Assembly (NCBI GenBank): GCA_041391425.1
Contig: JAWKNZ010000016.1
Coordinates: 9,088 to 73,087, forward strand
Length of the DNA stretch: 64,000 nt
Direction: 5' to 3'
Source: JAWKNZ01 sp041391425
Lineage (GTDB): Bacteria > Bdellovibrionota_B > Oligoflexia > Oligoflexales > JAWKNZ01
A model generated the notes under the pieces. That model was not told the origin of the DNA, did no database searches, and was given only the letters and a program-made list of their open reading frames with translations. Of the stretch, positions 55,091 through 64,000 are shown piece by piece. Numbering within the stretch: the stretch's first letter is position 1; each line of letters starts with the position of its first letter. Position numbers and translations under genes: made by a program.

Positions 55091-56368
55091 TTAAAAACCC
55101 ACACTGTCTTGTTTAGCATCTTTAAAGTATGCAAGCCATACTTTGGCTTGTTTTCTTGTCTTAAGATGTTTTTCTGCTTGTGTAAAAGCTTCTACTGCAC
55201 CTTTTGAATCTTGTAGATGATACTTTACTATTCCCATCATTAATAAGGCTTGTCCACTATCTTTTAGTTTTCCTTTAGCGAGTCCTTTGGCTAAAGCATT
55301 ATAGGCTCCCTGCCAGTCTTCCAACTCAGAGTAAAGCTGCCCTTGTTTTACAAAGTTTTCACCTGTCTTTGCCAAATTCCCAGCTTTTTCATAAGATGTG
55401 ATTGCTTTTTCGTATTCCTTAGCCGTAATCCAACAATTTGCCGCTAAAACCCAATTTTTTTCGCTACTTGGTACTTTCTTGTCAGTAAGGGCTTTTTCGA
55501 TGATATTACCAGCTTGGTATGGTAGCCCTTGATCGAGTAGTAAAATGGTCAGGTTTTTTAGATCTGTGGCAGCAGTTATAAAGCCCTTTTTATATGCGAG
55601 CTTCATAACCGAAAGGGCTTCATCCGGCTCATCTAAATTTAGGTAAATACCTGAAAGTTGTTTCCAGTAGACAGGATTATCGGGAAATTTTGAGATAAGG
55701 GTTTGCAGAACTCCAGAAGCTTCTTGGAAGCGCTCTAAATCGTAGTAAAGAGCCAATAAATACTGTAGCCATTGTTCCTTTGGATCTTTACTAATATCAA
55801 TTGCATGTTGGACGGGTTCGATAGCTCGTTTATATTGCTTTAACTCACCATAAATGGTTCCCAGTAGAATATAGGCTTGTGGAGATGGGTTTTCTTTATA
55901 ATCGAACCAGTCTAAAAGCATTTTTAGCGCTTTGTTGTACTTTTGCGTCGCCACATAGAGTTGTGCAACGGTGTGCATTGTCGATAGGGTTGTTGCAACT
56001 GGTAATTGTTCTAAGGCTAATGCTTTTTCAAAATATTGAATGGAAGCAGCATATTCTTCTTTTTGAGCATAAAGATAACCTAGAGTCTGTAAAGCTTGCG
56101 CTTGTTCAAAAGGCCTTTCTGATGATGTTTTGTATAGTTTTTGTAGTATATCCAAGGCTGAATCGTAATCTTTATTACTCAAAAGATCATGAATCCGTTT
56201 GAGCTTTCGGTGGGCATGCTCTGAGATTAGTCCCGTTTTTCTGACCATGGTTTTTCGCGGTGCTGCCTGCGTGGTTTGAGCATCGCTAATTATCATAAGT
56301 GGTAACAAAAAGAATGGAATCAGAAGAACTGGTAACATTTTTTTCTTTAGCAGGTTAGGGCTGCGCAT
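55091..56368 (-). CDS. TPR protein of the TonB2 operon
   Basis: 425 residues. Signal peptide ending around AQTTQAA, then about nine TPR-like units (for example QTLGYLYAQKEEYAASIQYFEKAL and QLSGIYLNLDEPDEALSVM). A TPR protein after tonB is a constant feature of TtpC-type TonB2 operons, where it is thought to assist the energised complex in the periplasm. It follows tonB after 251 bases on the same strand. Confidence 0.82.
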   Translation of the reverse strand: MRSPNLLKKKMLPVLLIPFFLLPLMIISDAQTTQAAPRKTMVRKTGLISEHAHRKLKRIHDLLSNKDYDSALDILQKLYKTSSERPFEQAQALQTLGYLYAQKEEYAASIQYFEKALALEQLPVATTLSTMHTVAQLYVATQKYNKALKMLLDWFDYKENPSPQAYILLGTIYGELKQYKRAIEPVQHAIDISKDPKEQWLQYLLALYYDLERFQEASGVLQTLISKFPDNPVYWKQLSGIYLNLDEPDEALSVMKLAYKKGFITAATDLKNLTILLLDQGLPYQAGNIIEKALTDKKVPSSEKNWVLAANCWITAKEYEKAITSYEKAGNLAKTGENFVKQGQLYSELEDWQGAYNALAKGLAKGKLKDSGQALLMMGIVKYHLQDSKGAVEAFTQAEKHLKTRKQAKVWLAYFKDAKQDSVGF

Positions 56369-56619
56369 AGTTAATACCTTAATATTTTTAACGACTTTTT
56401 TAGATTAGGCAGCTATAGCTGTAGTGGCTTTAGCTACAAAATAAAAAAGGTTGCAAGAAATAATCCAGAGAAAATGGTCGAGTAGGCCAATATGACTCAA
56501 CCATTTTAGGCATGAAGGAGTTTATACCAATACAATTTGAAGATACTATTAAGGGAGTGAAACCTCTCTTATTTTAGTAGTAATGCGCTATGAATAGTTT
56601 TTGCTTCCTTAAAGGTTCT

Positions 56620-57249
56620 CTATTGGTCTAGCTTAAAGTCTATGGTTACTTTTAGTCCCTGTCTTACAACTGGCTTTCCATCTACCAACTGTGGCTTGTA
56701 TTTCCATTTTAATAGAGCTTGTCTAGCGGCGCGATCGAATAGATTCTTTGGCTTCGCATTGATTACTTCGACATTTGCAGTGGCACCTGTTTCTAAAATA
56801 TCAAATTTCAAAGTCACCCATCCTTCTTTACCACTCATGGCAGCTTTCCTTGGATATTGCGGTGCTATACGCACGAGAGGTAAAACTTCTTGATCACCCG
56901 AGCCATTAGCATCACCGATTTGCCCTCCCAGAAAGGGTCCATCACCCAAACTTAGAGGAATATCCATTTTTGGAGTATCGATTTTAATCTCAGGGGTTTG
57001 CACTGAGTCCTGACTTGAAACCGCTAGTTTCTGTGGAACCGGAGGTTGCTTTAGCGGTGGCGGCTTTTTGGGAAGTTCGCGTTTTCTAACTTCTAGCTGC
57101 GAAGATGGCTTCGAGCGCACAAACTCGATAAAGTTTTCATTATCGTCAGAACGTGGAAGTTTGCCGGTAACCTTGACCAGATGTGCCATAAAATAAAAGA
57201 GCGCAATGGTTGCAATGGCTCCAGTTAGTATTGCAGATATAATACGCAT
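56620..57249 (-). CDS. tonB: TonB2-type energy transducer
   Basis: 209 residues. One N-terminal membrane anchor (AILTGAIATIALFYFMAHLV), a short proline-rich spacer (KKPPPLKQPPVP) and a C-terminal TonB domain: VRIAPQYPRKAAMSGKEGWV and ARQALLKWKYKPQLVDGKPV. Shorter than classical TonB, like TonB2. Carries proton-motive force from the ExbB/ExbD complex to TonB-dependent receptors. It starts 2 bases after the exbD stop. Confidence 0.9.
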   Translation of the reverse strand: MRIISAILTGAIATIALFYFMAHLVKVTGKLPRSDDNENFIEFVRSKPSSQLEVRKRELPKKPPPLKQPPVPQKLAVSSQDSVQTPEIKIDTPKMDIPLSLGDGPFLGGQIGDANGSGDQEVLPLVRIAPQYPRKAAMSGKEGWVTLKFDILETGATANVEVINAKPKNLFDRAARQALLKWKYKPQLVDGKPVVRQGLKVTIDFKLDQ

Positions 57250-57251
57250 GC

Positions 57252-57665
57252 TTAATCCTTATTGGGACTTGCCGCTATCGATATATTAAAAATACCTGCA
57301 GCTCGAACTTGGTCCATCACTTTCACTAAAATTCCAGATTTTGAACCTTTATCTGCTTGAATCACGACACTGCTTTCCGGTGATTCTGCTCGTAGTTTTT
57401 CGACATTAACGCGCACTGAGCGGATATCGACTTTACGCTTTTGCATCCAAATATCATTGTTTTCATTGATGGCAATAAAAATATTGGCACGTTCTTTTTT
57501 TTCTGCAGTTGCTGCAGAAGGTCGATTGACTTCGATGCCGGACTCTTTAACAAATGATGTGGTAACGATAAAAAATATAAGCATTATAAATACGACATCA
57601 AGCATTGGCGTCATATCGATGCTGGCTTCGTCATCTTGATTTCTGCGTCGGTAGCGTAAAGCCAT
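57252..57665 (-). CDS. exbD: ExbD/TolR-type biopolymer transport protein
   Basis: 137 residues from the ATG at 57665, which follows GGAG and lies just after the exbB stop (the longer frame to 57704 is unlikely). IDMTPMLDVVFIMLIFFIVTTSFV is the single transmembrane helix with its essential Asp, followed by a periplasmic domain ending in VMDQVRAAGIFNISIA. Partner of ExbB in the TonB2 system. Confidence 0.9.
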   Translation of the reverse strand: MALRYRRRNQDDEASIDMTPMLDVVFIMLIFFIVTTSFVKESGIEVNRPSAATAEKKERANIFIAINENNDIWMQKRKVDIRSVRVNVEKLRAESPESSVVIQADKGSKSGILVKVMDQVRAAGIFNISIAASPNKD

Positions 57666-57666
57666 T

Positions 57667-58203
57667 TTACCCATCTCCATGTTCGTTTCTAAGCATATCA
57701 GCAAGCTTTTCTGTTTCGTATTCTGCCCGCTGCTCTAATTTATTGCCAAAATAGAGTCCAGATAAAGCGGCTACCATTCCTGCCATAGTTGGAATAGTAG
57801 CCATGGAAATTCCTGAAGCCATCATTCTGGCATTGCCAGTACCGGTTAATGCCATCACGTCAAATACTGCTATCATACCGGTTACGGTTCCCAATAGCCC
57901 TAACATTGGTGCTACGGCCACAAGTGACTTGATAAAAGAAATAAATCGGTGCAGCTCTAAGCTGGCTTCTGATATCATCGCCTCACGAATGCGGTGCGCA
58001 TGCCAAGAGGCTAAATCAGAGCGATTTTGCCATTTAGTGGTAACTTGGTTTACCAACTTCGGATATCCTACCTGCAAGTAAATATAACGTTCAATAATAA
58101 GGACCCAGAGCAAGAACGTAGCATAAAGGATTACCCAAAGGACATGTCCACCCGTTTCTAGAAAGGTGCGGATATCGGTGAAAATTTCTATGAGAAACTC
58201 CAC
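57667..58203 (-). CDS. exbB: ExbB/TolQ-type proton channel subunit
   Basis: 178 residues with three membrane segments; LVAVAPMLGLLGTVTGMIAVF is the MotA/TolQ/ExbB signature, and ATIPTMAGMVAALSGLYFGN the next helix. GTG start overlaps the ttpC stop by one base (TAGTG). The shorter ExbB2-like subunit of the operon. Confidence 0.9.
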   Translation of the reverse strand: MEFLIEIFTDIRTFLETGGHVLWVILYATFLLWVLIIERYIYLQVGYPKLVNQVTTKWQNRSDLASWHAHRIREAMISEASLELHRFISFIKSLVAVAPMLGLLGTVTGMIAVFDVMALTGTGNARMMASGISMATIPTMAGMVAALSGLYFGNKLEQRAEYETEKLADMLRNEHGDG

Positions 58204-59576
58204 TAGGCTAGTACTCCTTTTTCTTTTTCAGCATGTGTTGCAATAAGCCCAGCACTTTGCTCTTCGAGAGTTTGGATGAGTTCATTGCTTTTATTTGAAA
58301 TTAGACTGTGAGTTAAGATTAGAGGTATGGCAGCAACCAGCCCTAATACTGTTGTTACTAGTGCCTGTGAAATTCCTCCGGCCATTAACTTAGGATCTCC
58401 GGTACCAAATAAGGTGATAGATTGGAATGTTGCTATCATCCCCGTCACTGTCCCTAGAAGCCCGAGTAGCGGTGCTACGGCAGCTAATACTTTTATGTTT
58501 CTAATCCCTCTTTCCAAAGGCGGAATAGCTTTAAGTACGGCTTCGCTTATTTTTAGTTCCAAAGTCTCATAATCATCTTTGATATTGGCCTTATAAGTAC
58601 TTAGTATTTTACCAAGTGGATTTGCAGTATCGATAGAGTTGGAATCTATTTGTTTATAAATTCTTTTTCCCACTTTATTCAAATAGAAAAGGCGTTCAAC
58701 AACCATGGCTAGCCCAAGTAAGAGCACTGCTAAAATGACATAACCAACTATACCCCCTTGCTGGACCCGTTCGCTTAGGCTAGGTGCTTGTACGAGCATT
58801 GATAATATGGTTCCTCGCGAAGGATCGATGGCAAACTTGGTAAAGCCCTCTTTTAGCTGCTCTAGGTCTTCTGCCATACTTAAATAACGTGATTGTGGTT
58901 GACGGCCTAGCTCTACTAATTGCTGTGTTTCCGGTAAAAAATTTAAAAATTTGCCATCAACAACCGCATTGAAAACGCCAATCCTAGTGACGTTCTTTTG
59001 TTCTTTTTTACCATTTGCAAATGTAACGGTTGCTGGGTATTTAACAACTTTGCTGGACTCGGTCATTTCTCTCTGCAATTCAAACCAGATTTTTTCCAAT
59101 TCTTTAACGTCTGGAATTGCTTTGGCACCGGCAAGTTTCTCCATAAATTTATGGCGTCCTGGGATTTGCGATGAAATGATAGAGCTTTCAAATTGAGCTT
59201 TGCTATCTCCGGCGACTTGTCTTACGACACCAAACATTTCCCCAAGGGTACCCATTGTTTGTCGAAGCTTTTCTTCAAGATCGGTTAGCTCTTTTTCATT
59301 CTTGCTATATATATCTTTCAGCTTTGCTGTTTGTTCTTCTGCAGCTTTTAATTCTTGCTGTGCATTATTTAAAAGCATTTCTCGTTGATTCTTCTGGGCG
59401 ATAAATTCCGCTTCTCTTTTTTTGTTCTCTTGTACTTCTTTTCTCTGATCGCTGAAGACTTGCTTTAAAAGATCATCCAAAGGGTCCGATTGCGCCTTGA
59501 TAGGCTGGCTTATACCAAATATAAGCAAACTGGCGAAAAGCCCCGATAGATAAGATTGTGGTAAAAATTTCTTCAT
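58203..59576 (-). CDS. TtpC-like ExbB-domain protein with periplasmic extension
   Basis: 457 residues. A signal peptide and a long coiled-coil region (about 35-120, rich in Lys/Glu, for example QQELKAAEEQTAKLKD) precede a C-terminal MotA/TolQ/ExbB domain with KVLAAVAPLLGLLGTVTGMI. This is the layout of TtpC, the extra component needed by Vibrio-type TonB2 systems. Start overlaps the DUF3450 stop as ATGA. Likely sits in the inner membrane with its coil in the periplasm. Confidence 0.88.
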   Translation of the reverse strand: MKKFLPQSYLSGLFASLLIFGISQPIKAQSDPLDDLLKQVFSDQRKEVQENKKREAEFIAQKNQREMLLNNAQQELKAAEEQTAKLKDIYSKNEKELTDLEEKLRQTMGTLGEMFGVVRQVAGDSKAQFESSIISSQIPGRHKFMEKLAGAKAIPDVKELEKIWFELQREMTESSKVVKYPATVTFANGKKEQKNVTRIGVFNAVVDGKFLNFLPETQQLVELGRQPQSRYLSMAEDLEQLKEGFTKFAIDPSRGTILSMLVQAPSLSERVQQGGIVGYVILAVLLLGLAMVVERLFYLNKVGKRIYKQIDSNSIDTANPLGKILSTYKANIKDDYETLELKISEAVLKAIPPLERGIRNIKVLAAVAPLLGLLGTVTGMIATFQSITLFGTGDPKLMAGGISQALVTTVLGLVAAIPLILTHSLISNKSNELIQTLEEQSAGLIATHAEKEKGVLA

Positions 59577-60349
59577 CGGGATGCCTCCGCTGCTTTGATC
59601 GGTAAACTGATTAAATCTGGAGCTGCTTGTTTGCGGGCAATTCTAAGTCCATCACGGATATCTTTGCGGTAATCATCGGATAGTTTTTTCCAAGCTTTTG
59701 ATTTCTGATCCCATAGACCGGTTTTTAGTCCGTCAATGCTTTGATAGGCTAAGAGAATCCTCCCAACACGAAGAAAATCGACGGTTAAATTGTTTCCATC
59801 AACTTGTATGCTATCGCGGTAGGCTTCAATAGTGCGACCGTATTCATTTTCAATTTGAAATGCTTCCATAATGCGGCGGTATTTTTCGGAAGTGCTGACA
59901 TCGGCGCGATTGAGCATGGATTTAAGGTCTTCAACCCTTTTCTTTCTTTCTAGTGGTAAAAAGGGAAGGTCTAAAGAGACGAATTTATCCAGCGCATCCA
60001 CCATGCGAATCATTAAAGGAACCACCGCCTGATGGGTATCCTCAATGGAAGCAATCTGTTTCGCAATAGTTGCCATTTCTTCTTTCTGTGATTCGAGCAG
60101 ATTTTTAATCTGCTCATTGTATGCTTTGGTGGTTTCGATACGACTTAAGGTGCCGCGGTACTCGTCGAGCATTTGTGCAGATTGATCAGCTATTTTATCG
60201 ATTTTTTTCTGTGAAGACGCGCCTTCTTGGCTTGTCTTCGCTTCTTCATTGATTGATTTTTTGAGTTTCTCTTGTCCCGCAGCTAGCATCGAACTACTAG
60301 TAGGTAATGAAAGTGCTGCACTGAAAAAGATGTATCTAAAACGCCTCAT
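59573..60349 (-). CDS. DUF3450 family protein of the TonB2 operon
   Basis: 258 residues. Signal peptide, then a coiled-coil segment (DQSAQMLDEYRGTLSRIETT) and the family core DLPFLPLERKKRVEDLKSML, GRTIEAYRDSIQVDG and LRVGRILLAYQS. DUF3450 genes are typically first in TtpC-type TonB2 operons. Periplasmic; function not established. It is followed by ttpC with a four-base overlap. Confidence 0.85.
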   Translation of the reverse strand: MRRFRYIFFSAALSLPTSSSMLAAGQEKLKKSINEEAKTSQEGASSQKKIDKIADQSAQMLDEYRGTLSRIETTKAYNEQIKNLLESQKEEMATIAKQIASIEDTHQAVVPLMIRMVDALDKFVSLDLPFLPLERKKRVEDLKSMLNRADVSTSEKYRRIMEAFQIENEYGRTIEAYRDSIQVDGNNLTVDFLRVGRILLAYQSIDGLKTGLWDQKSKAWKKLSDDYRKDIRDGLRIARKQAAPDLISLPIKAAEASR

Positions 60350-60411
60350 TTATATTGTCCTTTATCTTTAACAAAAGAAATTCTCTATTACTTTACGTTT
60401 TACATATTTTT

Positions 60412-63048
60412 CTAAAAGTCTTGTGAAAGCTTTGCATACAAGAAACGTCCAGCATTACGGTAGCGCCCTTGATCGTACCAGGGCCATCCACCTGAGACAT
60501 ACGGGTCATAGGCTGGCTTTTCATCGGTAACGTTGTTGACGCCTAAAGTAAGTTTAGTTCCCCAACTTGCGCTATAGCCAGCTTGTAGATGCAACTGTGT
60601 ATTGCTCTTTACTTTGTACTCTGTTTCAGGTTGATTCGGAGTGCAAGTTCCATCTTCGAAACCACCATCGATTGTTTTATAGCCGCCCCAATAATCTGCT
60701 TTTATAGAGGCACTAAGGACTCCATTAGTCCAACTTGTTCCTACTTTTCCATCTACAGGAGATGCATATTTAACTAATTCACATAATGGCTGGACTGCTG
60801 ATGTTTGTCTTTTAGCTGAAATACTTTTACTGAGGTTTAAGTCGGCATCGATATCACCAATCGCAGTCTTAATCCCATAGCGAAGGCCAAGCTCAAGGCC
60901 TTTGCCCTCAGCTTTTGCTAGGTTTTGTAGGGTTGCTATGACAACGGCATCATTTCCCTGTAAGCCACCATTAGCATCTCTTTTGATAAACTCGCCGTAT
61001 TGTTTTTCATTATTAAGAAGTTCTTGAGTGGAAAGAGAACCTATCTGATCTTTTACAGAGATAGACCAAAAATCAAGAGAAAGAGATAGCTCTTCCATCG
61101 CTTGCACAACTAATCCTGCTGTTAAAGACTGAGATTTCTCTGGTTTTAAATCTGGGTTGCCTCCGCTAGTAGAATTGATTTCAATAGGAGAATCACAGTT
61201 AGCTTTAATTTGCTCTTCATCGCCAATATCTTTAGCAACATCGCAAAGTTTTGTGTCGATAGCTCGTGTGACTCCAAAAGACTCTCCTAAGTATAGATCA
61301 TGGAGGTCTGGAGCTTTGAAGCCAGTACCGTAAGACGCTCTTATTAGGATAGGATTTATCGGTCTAATCGCAGTTGAAGCTTTGTAAGTTCCTTTTTTGC
61401 CAGTAGAGCCCAAGTCGTCATAGCGCGATGCAAGATTGAGTTCTAAAGCCGATATAATCGGTGCATTTAATTCGACAAATGCAGCTTTACCTTCTCTTTT
61501 TCCGCCGCCATTACTGCCTGCAGACCCTAATATCTTTCCTGCTGAAGAAAGCGCATCGGAACGATCCTTAAATTTTTCTTGGCGAGCAGAGATTCCAGCT
61601 GCGTAATTGAGAGACCCTCCTGGTAGTTCGACTGGAGTGGGGCCGCTTATGTTTGCATCGATTGTCTTTAGCACAGTGGTACCTTCTCTAAACGTGGCCG
61701 TATCTATTTCGTCTCGAGCTTCTTTCTTTTCATCGGTATCAAATGTGTTGATGGTGAAGGGGTCTAGGACTCCAGAATTGAAATATTCAGAGGCTGCATC
61801 ACCATTGACCTGTCCTCCTGCGCCGACTTGGCTATTGCGTACATAAGCTCTACCCATTGTAATTTCCCAGTCATTAGCACCGAGAATTCCTTTTAGTCCA
61901 ACAGTTGTCGAAAGAATGTTATTGGTATAATCAGTACGCCTTGGCCCAAAGTCCAGATACCTACGTACGACAGTAATATCTTCTCCATATGGATTAGTGG
62001 GGGCATCTTTGCTAAGAGCAACTCCGCCTGGAGCAGCACCATTTGCTGTTTTGGCAATTGATCTAGAAAAGTTAATCTCTCCAAAGAGATTGAGGCTATC
62101 ATTGAGCTCGTGGTCGAAAAATCCAAAAACTGATTGACGTTCACTAAATGGTTGGACTTGATATAATGGCCCGAAGTCATAATAACAAGTTTTTCCAGCA
62201 GATCCTAAAGGCTCAGGTTTTTGGCAGCTTTTCCAAGCTTCGCTACTTCCGTCAGCCCGGATGACTCGACCAGGAATGCCAGTTGGACTTCGTCCATCTG
62301 TGCCGTCAGGGGCTATGGCAGATTTTATAAGCGGTCTATTGGCAGCAGCAATAGGTTCTCTTTTAAAATAATCATATGTGATCAAAACATTGGTTTTGTT
62401 AGTAGAAGAACCGGTTACAATTTGATAGCCCTGCTCAAAACCATGTCCATCATCAGTTTGCCCTGTTTGATAAGTCACCGAAGAGCCATTATAGTCTTTT
62501 TTGGTAACAATATTTAAAACACCTGCGACGGCATCAGCGCCGTAAATAGCGGATGCACCATCGGATAGATATTCGATCCTTTCAATCGCTGCTAAAGGAA
62601 CTAAGTTTAAATCGACGAAGTCAGCACCGATTGCATTGACTGGTAAGCGCCTACCGTTGAGTAGAACTAAAGTGTAGGACGGCCCAAAACCTCTGCCGCT
62701 AAAGGCTGACGCTCCACCAATTTGAGAGAGGGTTGCATTTTCTGTACTAAGATCAGCTGAGGCACTAGAGCTACGTAAAAAATCGGCGACAGAAAGTTGT
62801 CCTGTACGGGCGATATCTTCTTTTGAGTAAACTGTTACTGGTGAGGCTCCTTCTATATCGATACGTTTGATCCTAGAGCCTGTGACTTGAATCTTTTCTA
62901 TCTTTTTATCCTCTTGCGCGCCGTTTTCTGCATTTTCTTGGGCTAGAATGGGCTTAGACATGCAAATAAAAGCCGAAACGAAGGCAAGGGGTAGATAATA
63001 GAAAAAAGCAGTCTGTTTGGAATTTTGTTTTTTAAATCTAATATTCAT
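60412..63048 (-). CDS. TonB-dependent outer-membrane receptor
   Basis: 878 residues. Signal peptide to about residue 36, then a TonB box region (KKIEKIQVTGSRIKR), plug domain (ASPVTVYSKEDIARTGQ, LNGRRLPVNAI, RIEYLSDGASAIYGADAVAGVLNI) and a beta-barrel ending in Phe (YAKLSQDF). The plug type with VTGSRIKR is frequent in receptors for vitamins, sugars or peptides; the ligand cannot be told. GGGAGGAG about nine bases upstream. Directly before the TonB2 genes and probably energised by them. Confidence 0.92.
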   Translation of the reverse strand: MNIRFKKQNSKQTAFFYYLPLAFVSAFICMSKPILAQENAENGAQEDKKIEKIQVTGSRIKRIDIEGASPVTVYSKEDIARTGQLSVADFLRSSSASADLSTENATLSQIGGASAFSGRGFGPSYTLVLLNGRRLPVNAIGADFVDLNLVPLAAIERIEYLSDGASAIYGADAVAGVLNIVTKKDYNGSSVTYQTGQTDDGHGFEQGYQIVTGSSTNKTNVLITYDYFKREPIAAANRPLIKSAIAPDGTDGRSPTGIPGRVIRADGSSEAWKSCQKPEPLGSAGKTCYYDFGPLYQVQPFSERQSVFGFFDHELNDSLNLFGEINFSRSIAKTANGAAPGGVALSKDAPTNPYGEDITVVRRYLDFGPRRTDYTNNILSTTVGLKGILGANDWEITMGRAYVRNSQVGAGGQVNGDAASEYFNSGVLDPFTINTFDTDEKKEARDEIDTATFREGTTVLKTIDANISGPTPVELPGGSLNYAAGISARQEKFKDRSDALSSAGKILGSAGSNGGGKREGKAAFVELNAPIISALELNLASRYDDLGSTGKKGTYKASTAIRPINPILIRASYGTGFKAPDLHDLYLGESFGVTRAIDTKLCDVAKDIGDEEQIKANCDSPIEINSTSGGNPDLKPEKSQSLTAGLVVQAMEELSLSLDFWSISVKDQIGSLSTQELLNNEKQYGEFIKRDANGGLQGNDAVVIATLQNLAKAEGKGLELGLRYGIKTAIGDIDADLNLSKSISAKRQTSAVQPLCELVKYASPVDGKVGTSWTNGVLSASIKADYWGGYKTIDGGFEDGTCTPNQPETEYKVKSNTQLHLQAGYSASWGTKLTLGVNNVTDEKPAYDPYVSGGWPWYDQGRYRNAGRFLYAKLSQDF

Positions 63049-63695
63049 TGCCTATCGCTCCTCCCAAAATAGTTATAGAAACCATCAAACCATTCGACTT
63101 GCCTGAGAGGCAGCGCTCGGTTTATGAGGAGGTTAAAAGCAATTCTTATGCCACGGCCTTCATTAGGGCTCGAACATAACGTACAAAGTTTTTGGATATT
63201 ATTTTAGTTATCTCAGGTGGCTATATGCATATTGGCAATGCCTTTTGCCTCGTAATTAGTGATAAAATGTGGGTCAATATGGCTGGGATAAAAATACTTT
63301 TTGCCGAGTCAAATCATATAGCTGGTATCATAATGATACCACTTTAGGTATTAGGATTTGATCAAATATAGATTTTTATGAGGTTCTTATTTTTTGAAAA
63401 TTGCAGACAATCTTCGTAGAACTGCATAAGGCAGATGATGCTTTCGTAAGATTTAACGAGTAGTTAAATTGAATAACTATTGGCCTTGATGGTATTAAAA
63501 TTATTCTGGACTTTTATTATTTGAAAGACAGTTAATAATGCGAGTGCTAGCATGCAAATCAAAAGTATTTAGCACCTATGCGAGATCTGCAATCATCTAA
63601 AAATTGACCGTAATTTTTTGGTAAAGGGTGTATAACTAATCCTCAACCATATTGCTTTTCTAGCATGAACGTGCTTATTTTTAAGAGCAAGCAAA
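63049..63695. other. Intergenic region upstream of the receptor gene
   Basis: No gene is recognised in about 650 bases. It should hold the promoter of the TonB operon. I looked for a Fur box or riboswitch and found none that I could support. Confidence 0.35.
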
Positions 63696-63867
63696 ATGTC
63701 TTTGATCAAAGAAAAATTTATTTTAAAAGCAGTAGCCGTTGGCTTGTGGTTAGGGGTGGGCAACTGTTGATAGCGTCACTATAAATAAAGAAGTTCCAAA
63801 AATCTTTGCAGGACGCTATCAATCATTTGTCCATGCCTATCCACAGCCTCCCATAGCTAGGTCGTGA
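63696..63867 (+). pseudogene. Possible broken lipoprotein 5' end
   Basis: ATG 63696 opens a 24-residue frame that ends in a lipobox-like LGVGNC and then TGA. In the next frame the sequence goes on as DSVTINKEVPKIFAGRYQSF until a TGA at 63865. A one-base change would join them as a lipoprotein start (GNC then DSVTI). The region runs off the window, so this is weak. Confidence 0.25.
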
Positions 63868-64000
63868 CAATGCAAAACTATGGGAACTGTGGACTGCCAT
63901 GGAAAAACGTTGAAATCATCTGAAAAGTTTTTATTAAAAGCTCCATCCTAGCGATGATTCCAACCTTTTCCCACAGCACCCCACAGTAAAATTACTACTG

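Noticed and set aside
54916..55134. 72-codon minus-strand ORF after the TPR gene
   Set aside because: It overlaps the end of the TPR gene, is Lys-rich with biased composition and no ribosome-binding site, and matches nothing known.
63049..63190. Riboswitch upstream of the TonB-dependent receptor (CTCTCAGGCAA resembles a glycine-riboswitch piece)
   Set aside because: The other conserved parts of that riboswitch are missing and no cobalamin-type box is seen.
63830..64000. Possible replication origin: several CCACAG motifs near the right edge
   Set aside because: Only one site (CTATCCACA) is near the DnaA-box consensus, there is no dnaA, dnaN or AT-rich unwinding region visible, and part of the stretch looks like a broken lipoprotein frame.

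Overview
The window is an AT-rich stretch of a Gram-negative, didermic bacterium. It encodes outer-membrane and lipid A functions, a TonB2-type energising system, many predicted lipoproteins, c-type cytochromes and a c-di-GMP HD-GYP protein. The class I lysyl-tRNA synthetase and the large number of secreted lipoproteins and TPR proteins suggest a Bdellovibrionota/Oligoflexia-like or other former deltaproteobacterial lineage. That placement is inference; there is no rRNA in the window to settle it.

Layout. 1-6.4 kb: the 3' part of an HD-GYP gene, thiI, then a minus-strand run of secreted proteins (GspC-like, monoheme cytochrome, LEA-like lipoprotein) and class I lysS. 6.6-13 kb: two large surface lipoproteins, each broken by -1 frameshifts (a degenerate M30-peptidase-like protein and a beta-propeller protein), then a 2-oxoglutarate oxygenase. 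14-20.7 kb: tandem DnaC/IstB-like ATPases (the second degenerate and frameshifted), a lipoprotein with about twelve heme sites, an aldose epimerase, an LpxL-like acyltransferase and a secreted orphan. 21-24.9 kb: a compact arsenosugar-type cluster, arsS - arsM - two rSAM-associated transferases. 24.9-32.5 kb: a Tat-exported DUF1501-like protein, a response regulator, a SnoaL-like protein, a truncated Crp-type HTH and two lipoproteins (Cys-rich repeats; FGE/C-lectin fold).

32.7-39.1 kb is a minus-strand biotin module: carboxyltransferase beta, biotin carboxylase, a biotin carrier protein, pgpA, bioD and bioA. The operon thus appears to make both the cofactor and the enzyme that uses it. No stop codon separates the restored bioD from bioA, so a BioD-BioA fusion is possible. 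39-49 kb carries pepN, an FMN reductase, an O-methyltransferase, a DJ-1/PfpI protein and a 955-residue metallophosphoesterase lipoprotein. 49-55 kb carries ribA, xseB-xseA (XseA with an extra N-terminal module), a TPR protein and deoC. 55-63 kb is a complete TonB2-type operon: TonB-dependent receptor, DUF3450 protein, TtpC-like, ExbB, ExbD, TonB and TPR protein.

Non-coding structure: two inverted copies of a MITE-like element of about 162 bp, each with imperfect terminal repeats and its own 7-bp flanking direct repeat (32.5 and 49.1 kb); a separate 165-bp nested inverted-repeat element flanked by a 5-bp repeat (30.4 kb); and a 50-bp tandem repeat (45.7 kb). Nearly all broken genes show single-base losses, mostly in homopolymers, so assembly error must be excluded before any are called pseudogenes.
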